40,690 bases of DNA from an uncultured Bacteroidales bacterium (GTDB lineage: Bacteria > Bacteroidota > Bacteroidia > Bacteroidales > Paludibacteraceae), in contig CALMUD010000164.1 in assembly GCA_937872735.1 (NCBI GenBank), positions 1 through 40,690 of the forward strand, given 5' to 3'. The notes below the pieces were generated by a model. It saw only the letters and a program-made list of their open reading frames with translations. It was not told where the DNA came from and ran no database searches. This document shows, in pieces, positions 33,608 to 40,690 of the stretch; the first letter of the stretch is position 1, and every line of letters starts with the position of its first letter. Both the position numbers and the translations under genes were made by a program.

Positions 33608-34588
33608 ATGTATCAGATTAATTGTATTGGAGTTCTTACATCAGGTGGCGATGCCCCCGGCATGAATGCTGCGGTACGTGCCGTCACCCGTTCTGCCATT
33701 TATAATGGAATCCGGGTAAAGGCCATATATCGTGGATATAAAGGTCTGATTGCGGATGAGGTAAAAGAATTTAAAACCCAGGATGTTAGTAATATCATCC
33801 AGCAGGGTGGCACCATCATTAAGACGGCCCGTTGTGCTGAGTTTCCTTCGGCTGATGGACATAAAAAAGCCTACGAAACAATGCAGAAAGAGGGTATTGA
33901 TGCCCTGGTGGTTCTGGGTGGTGATGGTACTTTTACTGGTGCAAATGATTTTGCCAAGGATTGCAATGTTCCTGTTGTGGGAGTCCCTTGTACCATCGAT
34001 AATGACCTTGCTGGTACAGACTATACAATAGGTTATGATACTGCATTGAATACGATAGTTGAGGCAGTCGACAAAATTCGTGATACCGCCAATTCGCATG
34101 AACGTTTGTTCTTTATAGAGGTGATGGGACGTGATGCTGGATTCCTGGCTCTTAATTCGGCTTTGGCATCAGGAGCTGAGGCTGCCATCATACCAGAAAT
34201 ACACACCGAGACTGACCAGTTGGAGGAACTTATCAAGAATGGTTTCCGCAAAACTAAAAACAGCAGTATCGTTATTGTTGCCGAAAGTGATGTTACGGGT
34301 GGCGCCATTGGTGTAGCTGAACGCGTAAAGAAAGAGCATCCTGAGTATGATACGCGTGTCACTATTCTTGGCCACATACAGCGTGGCGGTTCTCCTACTG
34401 CACAAGACCGTATTTTGGCCAGCCGATTGGGCGCCGCCGCTATTGATGCCCTGCTTGAAGAGCAGCGCAGCATTATGGTGGGTGTGCAGAATGACAAGAT
34501 TGTTTATGTTCCATTCAACAAGGCAATCAAACATTCAAAGACGGTCAATATGCACAAGTTGGATGTGCTGAAGACCCTGTCTATCTAA
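33608..34588 (+). CDS. pfkA: ATP-dependent 6-phosphofructokinase
   Basis: This 326-residue cytoplasmic glycolytic enzyme phosphorylates fructose-6-phosphate. [20 protein letters not shown] (7-26) is the ATP loop. GGDG at 104-107 favours ATP rather than pyrophosphate as donor. [21 protein letters not shown] (129-149) holds the catalytic Asp near 131. [11 protein letters not shown] and [21 protein letters not shown] follow. ATG 33608 is preferred because [14 protein letters not shown] is the family start and the promoter lies upstream of it; the frame is open 15 codons further upstream. A terminator follows directly. Confidence 0.96.
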   Translation: MYQINCIGVLTSGGDAPGMNAAVRAVTRSAIYNGIRVKAIYRGYKGLIADEVKEFKTQDVSNIIQQGGTIIKTARCAEFPSADGHKKAYETMQKEGIDALVVLGGDGTFTGANDFAKDCNVPVVGVPCTIDNDLAGTDYTIGYDTALNTIVEAVDKIRDTANSHERLFFIEVMGRDAGFLALNSALASGAEAAIIPEIHTETDQLEELIKNGFRKTKNSSIVIVAESDVTGGAIGVAERVKKEHPEYDTRVTILGHIQRGGSPTAQDRILASRLGAAAIDALLEEQRSIMVGVQNDKIVYVPFNKAIKHSKTVNMHKLDVLKTLSI

Positions 34589-34616
34589 TAAGACTGAAGA
34601 TTTATTATAATATGGA

Positions 34617-34646
34617 GGGACGTGCTGTCAAGCACGTCCCTTTTTT
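34617..34646 (+). terminator. Intrinsic terminator of pfkA
   Basis: GGGACGTGCT (34617-34626) pairs perfectly with AGCACGTCCC (34631-34640) around GTCA, followed by TTTTTT. Confidence 0.9.
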
Positions 34647-34683
34647 ATAATGCCGAATCAGTTTCGTTTTTTCTTTATGTATC

Positions 34684-34732
34684 TACAAAAAAATCAGTTT
34701 CAGAGAATTATCTCTGAAACTGATTTTTTTAT
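34684..34732 (-). terminator. Terminator of the MarR-efflux operon
   Basis: A perfect 16-bp stem AAATCAGTTTCAGAGA (34691-34706) / TCTCTGAAACTGATTT (34711-34726) around ATTA, with A- and T-runs on both sides so it can work in either direction. It lies 28 bases past the last permease gene stop. Confidence 0.85.
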
Positions 34733-34753
34733 GTTCAATATCTGTTACTCAGG

Positions 34754-36034
34754 TCAGGAATCTTCTTGTTCCCTGGCATCGCCTTCTTTCTCAAGTCGTT
34801 CAATCAAAGCTTTTTGGCGAAGTTCCCTGCGTTCTTTCCGAAGGAACAACCGCTGACTGCGGGCAACTTGCAGGCGATAAACCGCACAAGCCGTCAGGAA
34901 GTAAACAAGTACTTGTATGCACATTTTTATCAATTCTCCTGATACGTCAGCAATGGTGGCGCCCATGCAGTTCACTTTTACGAAACCCTGTATGCCCAAA
35001 CTGGACGGGAATATGTAGGATACCCATATCCAAAATTTTGGTATCGCAGTCTGTGGCCATGAAAGTCCAGAAAGGAACAGCAGAACTACCGAGGTGAAAA
35101 CCACCACCACAAATACAGACTCTCTATCCCTTATCAGAACAGAACACGTCATGCCAAAAAATATACACGACAATAAGAATGGAAATACGATGGCTATCGT
35201 GTTGAAAGGGTTTCCTACTTGTGGTAGATTGAATATGAGTGGTATCAGCCATAACAAATATACAGCCAGCAATAGCCATACCATCAGGTAACATAAGGCT
35301 TTTCCGAATACAATTCGGAAGGTTCCCAGATGTGATCGCTGTATAGGCACCAGCTCGTGGTAAGCGTTCTTGTCTCTATCTGTTCCTGCAGCCATGCCTA
35401 TACCCAATATCATCATTTGCTGCACAATCAGAATCAGTACACCTGGTATCAAGAAACTTGCATAACCATTTTTCGGATTGAAGTAGTTGATGTGCTCATA
35501 TTTTAGGGGTGCGCACGATATTTCCTGCATACGTTTGCTGTCACTCGAAGATCTTTGTCTTTGTATATCCTCGTTCATGTCCAGCGAAACATTGGTTGCT
35601 GCCAGCAGAAAGGCTTTGTAGTAAAGCATGCAGCACATATCAGAGTAAACACGTACGCAGGTCTGCTTCCCTCGTACAATGTCTTTGCTGAAACTTCGTG
35701 GTATTTCCAATATGCCGTAGGCATCATGCTCTTTTACTGCTTCTTTAGCCTCGTTCAAGTTGGCGCAAACGCCTACAATCTTTACATCCTGAGTCGCATC
35801 CATTTTTCTTCTGAATTCACGGCTTTCTTTGCTGTTGCATGGGTCTACCACCACCATCTTGACATCAGTGGTAGCTTCTGCATTATACATGAAGGAGTAT
35901 AGTATAGGGTACATTAGTGGCCCTATCAAAAAGAATATCTGAACCCCCGCATCACTGAGCACTTTTCTTATTTCATCGCGCCAAATGATGAAGGTGTAGA
36001 AAAATCCTTTTCTTATGATTCTTTTGATTGACAT
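34754..36034 (-). CDS. ABC-2 type permease (second of pair)
   Basis: This 426-residue inner-membrane protein has one helix at about 30-50 (IFFLIGPLMYPILYSFMY), a large extracytoplasmic domain at about 55-200 (MVVVDPCNSKESREFRRKM), and five or six helices at about 205-400 (NGYASFLIPGVLILIVQQMMILGIGMAAG; FPFLLSCIFFGMTCSVLI; TSVVLLFLSGLSWP). The Arg/Glu-rich cytoplasmic tail (RLFLRKERRELRQKALIERL) may be coiled. The layout matches ABC2_membrane_3/YbhR-type permeases of drug or lipid exporters. It is last in the marR-tolC-hlyD-permease-permease operon, 43 bases after its partner. No ATPase gene is in the operon. Confidence 0.88.
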   Translation of the reverse strand: MSIKRIIRKGFFYTFIIWRDEIRKVLSDAGVQIFFLIGPLMYPILYSFMYNAEATTDVKMVVVDPCNSKESREFRRKMDATQDVKIVGVCANLNEAKEAVKEHDAYGILEIPRSFSKDIVRGKQTCVRVYSDMCCMLYYKAFLLAATNVSLDMNEDIQRQRSSSDSKRMQEISCAPLKYEHINYFNPKNGYASFLIPGVLILIVQQMMILGIGMAAGTDRDKNAYHELVPIQRSHLGTFRIVFGKALCYLMVWLLLAVYLLWLIPLIFNLPQVGNPFNTIAIVFPFLLSCIFFGMTCSVLIRDRESVFVVVVFTSVVLLFLSGLSWPQTAIPKFWIWVSYIFPSSLGIQGFVKVNCMGATIADVSGELIKMCIQVLVYFLTACAVYRLQVARSQRLFLRKERRELRQKALIERLEKEGDAREQEDS

Positions 36035-36077
36035 CTCTTTCTTTTTTTACGTTGTTGACATTCTACCCTTTATCGAG

Positions 36078-37253
36078 TTATGGAATGTACTTCATTTCCC
36101 TATAAGCTCTGCGCAAATTAGGCATCACAAAAATAGGCAGCAGTGTCATTATCAACATCAAAACGTAGTTTATCCATGTATAATATAAACTTCTTCCGTT
36201 TAGAGCCTGGTCAACGTATAAGTTGAAGTAGGGGTGCAGCGGAAAGAAATTTGCCCACATCTGCAATGTCGGGTGCATGGCTGATACGGGAAATGTGAAT
36301 CCTGACAGAGATATTGATAACACACTCCAAAAGGCTGCCATGCTGAGCGAATACCTTGTTATTGGTATTAACCCGAAATAGAATATGGCCATCGATTGAC
36401 TTGATATGACCAATAAGAAACTATTAATCATCATTAGGCCTATTCCGCATTTGCAGGGAAATCCCAAGTATTTATACAGAACAACGTCCATGGCAATGGT
36501 CATTAGCGTCAGCAGAGCCGTTATTGGAATCAACTTGGCGGTTATTGCGACACCGATGTCGTTATGTGCTATTCTTAGCAGTCCCCGTGATTTTCCTAAT
36601 TTTACTTCCTGCCCTAATATGTACACAGTAAGTATCATTATCAGGATGTTGTAGATACCAGGAAGCAGAATGTTATTCAGATATACCGAATAGTTCAGCC
36701 AGGGGTTGCCAATAGGGTGACAGTCTACTGCTATGGGTTGCAGTATGGCCGTTACTTGTTCCTTGGTTGCACCTTTGGCCTCCAGTACTGATTTCCCCAC
36801 AGCAGCCTGACTCAGAACGCTCATTGTTTTCATATCGCTCATCAGCAGGGAACCAGGAATTAAAAAAGCAGAGTTCGTATAAAATGATACGGTGGGCTGT
36901 CTGAATGCCAGTAGGTTTTTCTCGAAATTATTGGGTATATAATATATGCCATAAATTTCGCCTTTCTTCATTGCCTGTCTGGCTTCATTGAAGTCTTTGG
37001 CGTGAAAAACCACCTCATTGGCCTTAAATGCGTCCAGCGTATGAATGATGTTGCGTGAGGTCTTTGTATTATCGTTGTCAACTGTTGCTACGGGCATATC
37101 GGTAGGTGTGCCCGAATCCATTAGCGATAGGAAGAATATGGCAAGAAATACAGGAACCAGTACCATCGTTATCAGGTACATGGGGCGGGATACAAGTTCT
37201 CTGCATTCCCTCACTATTATCATCCAGTATCTGTGAATTAAACTGTATTCCAT
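36078..37253 (-). CDS. ABC-2 type permease (first of pair)
   Basis: This 391-residue inner-membrane protein is homologous in layout to the following permease. Its N-terminal helix is at about 22-45 (MYLITMVLVPVFLAIFFLSLM), the extracytoplasmic domain at about 50-170 (VATVDNDNTKTSRNIIHTLDAF), and about six helices at 185-385 (LLPGIYNILIMILTVYILGQEVKLGKSRG; ISLSGFTFPVSAMHPTLQMWANFFPLHPYF). LGQEVKLGKSRGLL is a typical cytoplasmic coupling loop. It probably pairs with the other permease as a heterodimer working with HlyD and TolC. Gap of 36 bases from hlyD. Confidence 0.88.
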   Translation of the reverse strand: MEYSLIHRYWMIIVRECRELVSRPMYLITMVLVPVFLAIFFLSLMDSGTPTDMPVATVDNDNTKTSRNIIHTLDAFKANEVVFHAKDFNEARQAMKKGEIYGIYYIPNNFEKNLLAFRQPTVSFYTNSAFLIPGSLLMSDMKTMSVLSQAAVGKSVLEAKGATKEQVTAILQPIAVDCHPIGNPWLNYSVYLNNILLPGIYNILIMILTVYILGQEVKLGKSRGLLRIAHNDIGVAITAKLIPITALLTLMTIAMDVVLYKYLGFPCKCGIGLMMINSFLLVISSQSMAIFYFGLIPITRYSLSMAAFWSVLSISLSGFTFPVSAMHPTLQMWANFFPLHPYFNLYVDQALNGRSLYYTWINYVLMLIMTLLPIFVMPNLRRAYREMKYIP

Positions 37254-37289
37254 TTTTCGTTTTATTAATGTAAGACCTTTTTTGCTGTC

Positions 37290-38285
37290 TTACTTCAGCA
37301 CAACCGTCATTCCTGGTATCAGACCATCAACGTGTTCCACTGGGTCTGCTTTTATTTCAAAGGTTTTGGAGTCGTATTCTCCTCTCATCTTGGTAGCTTT
37401 CCATGCTGCGAATGAACCCAGATCTTTGGCACTTCTGATTTTCAGTTTGATGGCCTTGTTGTTGAGTGCTGGTATGAAAGCATCAATGATTTTGCCCTCG
37501 CTCATGCGCTGATAGTCTTTCTCTCTTACGTTGAATGTAACCCAGCAGCTGCTCATATCTTGCAGGTTCATGATAGGAGAACCTGAACCCACCAATTCGC
37601 CTCTCAAAGGGAAAATGTCACTGATTTTTCCGTTGATAGGAGCGAACAGTACGGTCTCTTTCAAGTAGGATTTAACCTCAGCAATAGCACCTTGGGCTCT
37701 GCTTACCTGAGCTGCTGCAGCTTCCTTATCTTCTTTTTGAGCTCCGTTCATGGCCATGTCGTATTGCGATTTTGCGGCTTGCGCTGTTGCTACAGCGGCT
37801 TTGTATTGAGCTTCCACTTCATCCCGCTTCTGGGCAGGCAGCACACCTTTGTTGAATAGACTCTGTACTCTGTCATACGATTTTTTTGCTACATCTTGGC
37901 CAGCCTTGGCTTTCTGCCAGATTTCGTAGGCTCCGCGTATCTGTTCTTCTCTTGCTCCATTCTTGGCCTTGTCACTCACGGCAGCGGCAGCCGCTTCGGC
38001 AGCCATTGCCTGTTGCAGTTTTGCCTCTATCTCAGGACTGTCGAGAACTACCAGTGTGTCTCCAACTTTTACGTTGTCTCCTTCTTTTACGCAGAACCTT
38101 GATATTCTGGCTGGTACCTTACTCGAAATTCTCATTTCGTCTACTTCAACCTCGCCTTCAATTATTTCAGGGTCCGGTTTCATTACAAAGGCACCCACCA
38201 GCGTAATCACTACTATTATCACCAATAGCACCACAAAGGCAACTATCAGATTTGAGTTACTTGATTTTGAATTTTTGCTGCTCAT
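37290..38285 (-). CDS. HlyD-family periplasmic adaptor protein
   Basis: This protein has 331 residues from ATG 38285. Anchor helix at about 13-35 (NLIVAFVVLLVIIVVITLVGAFV); N-terminal biotinyl-lipoyl half (MRISSKVPARISRFCVKEGDNVKVGDTLVVLDSPEIEAKL); long Ala/Lys/Gln-rich coiled coil (about 85-210); second lipoyl half (LFAPINGKISDIFPLRGELVGSGSPIMNL); beta-barrel ending GLIPGMTVVLK. It bridges the inner-membrane permeases to TolC. A TTG start at 38330 overlapping tolC by 11 bases is possible, but the ATG is favoured. Confidence 0.9.
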   Translation of the reverse strand: MSSKNSKSSNSNLIVAFVVLLVIIVVITLVGAFVMKPDPEIIEGEVEVDEMRISSKVPARISRFCVKEGDNVKVGDTLVVLDSPEIEAKLQQAMAAEAAAAAVSDKAKNGAREEQIRGAYEIWQKAKAGQDVAKKSYDRVQSLFNKGVLPAQKRDEVEAQYKAAVATAQAAKSQYDMAMNGAQKEDKEAAAAQVSRAQGAIAEVKSYLKETVLFAPINGKISDIFPLRGELVGSGSPIMNLQDMSSCWVTFNVREKDYQRMSEGKIIDAFIPALNNKAIKLKIRSAKDLGSFAAWKATKMRGEYDSKTFEIKADPVEHVDGLIPGMTVVLK

Positions 38286-38319
38286 ATTATTGTATTCTTT
38301 TATTTCTTCTTTGAATTCT

Positions 38320-39801
38320 TTATTTTCCAAGATTTCCGCCGGCTCTTCTCAGATAAATACCGTTTATCTTGGCATCAATTTCAGCATCGATTTTGTCAGA
38401 CTGCGCACCCAGCCAAGCTGTTTGTGCTTCCAGCAGGTTTGACGTGGATATGACACCAGCTTCAAAACTCAGTTGCGCCATACGCAGGTTCTCCTGTGCC
38501 TCATCCATGTTTTTGTTGGCGACGTCAAGTTTGCGCAAAGCTTCGGTCTGTTTGTAAGAATATTGGTTCACTTGCAGGTTTACCTTTTCTTCAGTGTCAT
38601 CGTATTGCAGTTTTGCCACTGTCGCCTCGCTCTTGGCAGCCTGCCATTTATAATAGTCTGCTCCGAAATGGAAGAGAGGAATGTTTACCACAATGCCTAT
38701 GTTCCATTCATATCCGAATTTGTTTTCAAATCCATCATAGCAGTTGGGGTTTGATGCCAGATAATTGGCTGTCAAGGCTACTGTAGGCAATAGGGCAGCG
38801 CGGGCAATGGTCGTTTTTTGATCATATAAGGCGTTAGCCAGTTCCAAACTTTTGAGCTCGGGCCTATTGTTTTTGACTTCATCGGATGAAGGCTTTGGCT
38901 CTTCCTTTACAGGAATATCCTTGAGGTCTTTGTCTGCAATCTCGTAATCCTCTTCAATGGGGAGACCACAATATTGAGCCAATTGCATCTTATAGAGTTT
39001 GATGCCGTTGTCCACCTTTACCATAGTCATCTTAGCTTCATTGCGTTTTACGGCCACAGTCAGCTGGTCTTTTTTTGTGGCAACTCCTTCATCCACCATC
39101 TCGTTCACATTGTTCTGCATGGTGTCCAGAAGGTCAATCAGTCCTTGAACGGCTTTCTTTTTGCTGTATAGTGATACGGTGCGCCAGTAAGCCTCATCCA
39201 CATTTTTCAATACCTCCTGTCGGCTGGTTTCTTTTTTTGAATCGGCCAGTTCTTTCTTTAAGTCGCACACCTTGTTGTAAGCAACAATCTTACCTCCCAT
39301 AAAAATGGGCTGGGTCAGATTGAGCACTCCTACATAAATGTTGCGGGTGTCAAACGTCATCTGGTCTTTAGGAATGGTGGTGTAGTTTTTCCAGATTATC
39401 TTTTCTGGATTTTTAGTGGGGTCAAAAGGCTGTCCATTGGCATCCAATGGAACATAACTGCCGTTATAGGCTACCATTTTATTGGCAATCTGGCTCTGAT
39501 CCACAGCTATGCTTCCGTCAGCACCACCAGCGTAGCATATTGGTAAATATTGGTCTTCACCAAGCAGCGCCAATTGTTTCTCATTTCTCAGGTAGCCTCC
39601 CTTGATGGAGATGTCGGGGAAGTATTGTGCGAAAGCCGATTTCTTTTCATATTCAGCTTGTTTTACTTCTTCGTCGGCAATTTGCTGGTCTTTGTTGTTT
39701 TGCAGAGCCAGTGCCTCGCACGAGTCCTGATTGAGTGTGCGTTGCCCGTATAGGGTGGCGCAGGCAATCAAGGCCATTACTGTACAACTGATTTTTTTCA
39801 T
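38320..39801 (-). CDS. TolC-family outer-membrane efflux protein
   Basis: This 493-residue protein has a signal peptide at 1-19 (MKKISCTVMALIACATLYG). The mature part has two outer-membrane-factor repeats of long helices plus beta hairpins: LNQDSCEALALQNNKDQQIADEEVKQAEYEKKSAFAQYFPDISIKGGYL in the first, and NRPELKSLELANALYDQKTTIARAALLPTVALTANYL in the second. VLNLTQPIFMGGKIVAYNKV is a typical barrel segment. It forms the trimeric exit duct for substrates delivered by the HlyD protein and permeases. The spacing to marR is 53 bases, with no terminator. Confidence 0.93.
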   Translation of the reverse strand: MKKISCTVMALIACATLYGQRTLNQDSCEALALQNNKDQQIADEEVKQAEYEKKSAFAQYFPDISIKGGYLRNEKQLALLGEDQYLPICYAGGADGSIAVDQSQIANKMVAYNGSYVPLDANGQPFDPTKNPEKIIWKNYTTIPKDQMTFDTRNIYVGVLNLTQPIFMGGKIVAYNKVCDLKKELADSKKETSRQEVLKNVDEAYWRTVSLYSKKKAVQGLIDLLDTMQNNVNEMVDEGVATKKDQLTVAVKRNEAKMTMVKVDNGIKLYKMQLAQYCGLPIEEDYEIADKDLKDIPVKEEPKPSSDEVKNNRPELKSLELANALYDQKTTIARAALLPTVALTANYLASNPNCYDGFENKFGYEWNIGIVVNIPLFHFGADYYKWQAAKSEATVAKLQYDDTEEKVNLQVNQYSYKQTEALRKLDVANKNMDEAQENLRMAQLSFEAGVISTSNLLEAQTAWLGAQSDKIDAEIDAKINGIYLRRAGGNLGK

Positions 39802-39854
39802 CGCTATTTTGTACTTTTTTTGTTTTTCTGTCTTGTGGGGCTGTATAAACCTGT

Positions 39855-40331
39855 TTATATTGAACCTTCGCTCATTTCCAGATTGTTGAATATCATCTTC
39901 ATCAGGCGTTGAACATCGGAAATCTCTTTATCGTCAAGTCCTTTGAAAGCATCGTTTACAGTCTGTCGTGCCACCTCTTTCACCTTCGTTTTCATCTGCT
40001 GGGCCTTTTCTGTCAGAAATATTCGGTTTATCCTTCGGTCCTTTGGTGCTTTTTTCCGACAGACCAGTCCCATTTTTTCCATGTTGTCTATAACTCTGGT
40101 TATGCTGGGTTTGTCCTTATAGGTGGCTGTGGATATCTTTTTTTCTATGATGCCGTCGTTGCGCCATAATACGAATAGTATGTTGGCCTGTGCTGGTGAT
40201 ATGTCTATTTGGGCCTTGTGCAGGTCTCTTGATAGTCTGCGGTTTATTGCATTGGTCACCTTTCCGCTCATTAGTGCCAATACAATTTCTACATCAATTT
40301 CTTTCTCGATGTCATCAATCTGTTCTATCAT
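39855..40331 (-). CDS. MarR-family transcriptional regulator
   Basis: This protein has 158 residues from ATG 40331 (MIEQIDDIEKEID). Winged helix at about 35-125: ISPAQANILFVLWRNDGIIEKKISTATYKDKPSITRVIDNMEKMGLVCRKKAPKDRRINRIFLTEKA. The DRR wing is canonical. Dimerisation helices flank it. MarR proteins usually repress efflux operons and release DNA on binding phenolic or other small ligands; here the gene heads the tolC-hlyD-permease operon and likely regulates it. The open frame extends 16 codons upstream to a TTG, but that stretch holds the promoter -7 box. Confidence 0.93.
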   Translation of the reverse strand: MIEQIDDIEKEIDVEIVLALMSGKVTNAINRRLSRDLHKAQIDISPAQANILFVLWRNDGIIEKKISTATYKDKPSITRVIDNMEKMGLVCRKKAPKDRRINRIFLTEKAQQMKTKVKEVARQTVNDAFKGLDDKEISDVQRLMKMIFNNLEMSEGSI

Positions 40332-40358
40332 ATTCTGTCTTTTTCGTTTTTCTTGTTG

Positions 40359-40379
40359 CAAATGTAGTTGTTTTGACAA
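40359..40379 (-). promoter_or_regulatory. Promoter -7 element and candidate MarR operator
   Basis: Minus-strand TACATTTG (40359-40366) is a -7 box giving a leader of about 20 bases. Just upstream, TTGT-TTTG-ACAA (40368-40379) is an inverted repeat in the -33/-7 spacer, a usual place for an autoregulatory MarR site. No -33 box is obvious. Confidence 0.5.
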
Positions 40380-40584
40380 TATAGTGTTGATTTATTTTGG
40401 CAAATAAGACTTTTAGAATATCAAATGTGAACTTTTAGATAGTGGCCTGGTTCCCTTTTATTTATTTGTTCCTGATTTGATTGAAAGCCTGTCTTTCCCT
40501 TTTTAAGGGACTTGCAACTATATAAACGGATAAATTTAACATCATTCCGAAATGTTTATGAAATGATATTCTTAATTGCTGAAT

Positions 40585-40624
40585 AAAGACAAAAAAAGAG
40601 ACTCGAAAAATCGAGTCTCTTTTT
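40585..40624 (-). terminator. Terminator of tRNA-Gly
   Basis: AAAAGAGACTCGA (40594-40606) pairs perfectly with TCGAGTCTCTTTT (40611-40623) around AAAA; the minus strand then has a T-run. It lies 14 bases past the tRNA 3' end. 40380-40584 shows nothing else I can support. Confidence 0.85.
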
Positions 40625-40637
40625 GCTTGCGCATTAG

Positions 40638-40690
40638 AGCGGAAGACGGGATTCAAACCCGCGACCCTCAGCTTGGAAGGCTAATGCTCT
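40638..40690 (-). tRNA. tRNA-Gly(TCC), cut by window end
   Basis: On the minus strand the sequence reads GAGC-A-TTAGC-CTTCCAA-GCTGA, then T-arm GCGGG-TTTGAAT-CCCGT and acceptor 3' half CTTCCGC plus discriminator T. The anticodon is TCC. The 5' acceptor half and most of the D-arm lie beyond 40690. CCA is not encoded. Confidence 0.9.

Noticed and set aside
34691-34726. 16-bp perfect inverted repeat, considered as a transposon end
   Set aside because: Its 4-base loop, flanking A/T runs and place after the last efflux gene fit an intrinsic terminator; no transposase or target duplication is near.
40462-40656. 64-codon minus-strand frame by the tRNA-Gly gene
   Set aside because: It runs through the tRNA 3' end and terminator; not a protein gene.
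40380-40690. Possible integration site at tRNA-Gly
   Set aside because: No integrase, no repeated tRNA 3' end and no change in gene content on this side were seen.

Overview
The window looks like a chromosomal segment of a Bacteroidales bacterium, most likely Prevotellaceae. The signs are a hybrid two-component sensor (HTCS), type IX secretion parts (PorQ and a sorting-domain cellulase), DUF4230/DUF4783/DUF4105/DUF3276 proteins, PyrK/PyrD class 1B, a B12-binding radical SAM protein, and many promoters matching the Bacteroidetes consensus TTTG-N19-21-TAnnTTTG instead of -35/-10 boxes. The genus call is an inference. No insertion sequence, prophage or CRISPR array was seen.

Layout. 1-335: tail of a DUF4230 gene. 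718-2292: glycyl-tRNA synthetase, sharing a convergent terminator with a long leftward run. That run (10867 down to 2359) is nucleotide-sugar dehydrogenase, pyrK, pyrD, a small unknown membrane protein, an HTCS regulator and an EamA transporter. Its gaps are 3-38 bp, with one overlap, one good promoter upstream and one terminator at the end. 11075-13225: a secreted GH5 cellulase with a CBM6-like module and a type IX sorting domain. 13454-14708: nadC overlapping a DUF4783 gene. 14863-19100: rlmH and a large membrane histidine kinase. 19175-21129: two PspC genes and a lipoprotein gene. 21380-22027: a HAD phosphatase. 22079-24472: DUF3276 and a YgiQ-type radical SAM protein. 24546-25924: gapA and two tiny lipoprotein genes. 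26027-29753: DUF4105, B12-radical SAM and maf.

29825-30035 holds an SRP RNA gene followed after a few bases by tRNA-Thr(TGT), with a clear promoter and terminator, so the two look co-transcribed. 30213-34588 (rightward): an MmcQ/YjbR protein, porQ, cmk, ispH and pfkA. 34754-40331 (leftward): a MarR regulator, TolC, HlyD and two ABC-2 permeases, forming an efflux operon with no ATPase gene in it. The window ends in a cut tRNA-Gly(TCC).

How the parts connect: PorQ belongs to the machinery that would export the cellulase. PyrK/PyrD feed UTP synthesis, which the UDP-sugar dehydrogenase upstream would draw on. MarR probably controls its own efflux operon. The most unusual items are the SRP RNA-tRNA unit with a non-GNRA SRP tetraloop, the paired micro-lipoproteins, the mixed pyrimidine/HTCS operon, the ATPase-less exporter, and several promoter-proximal palindromes.
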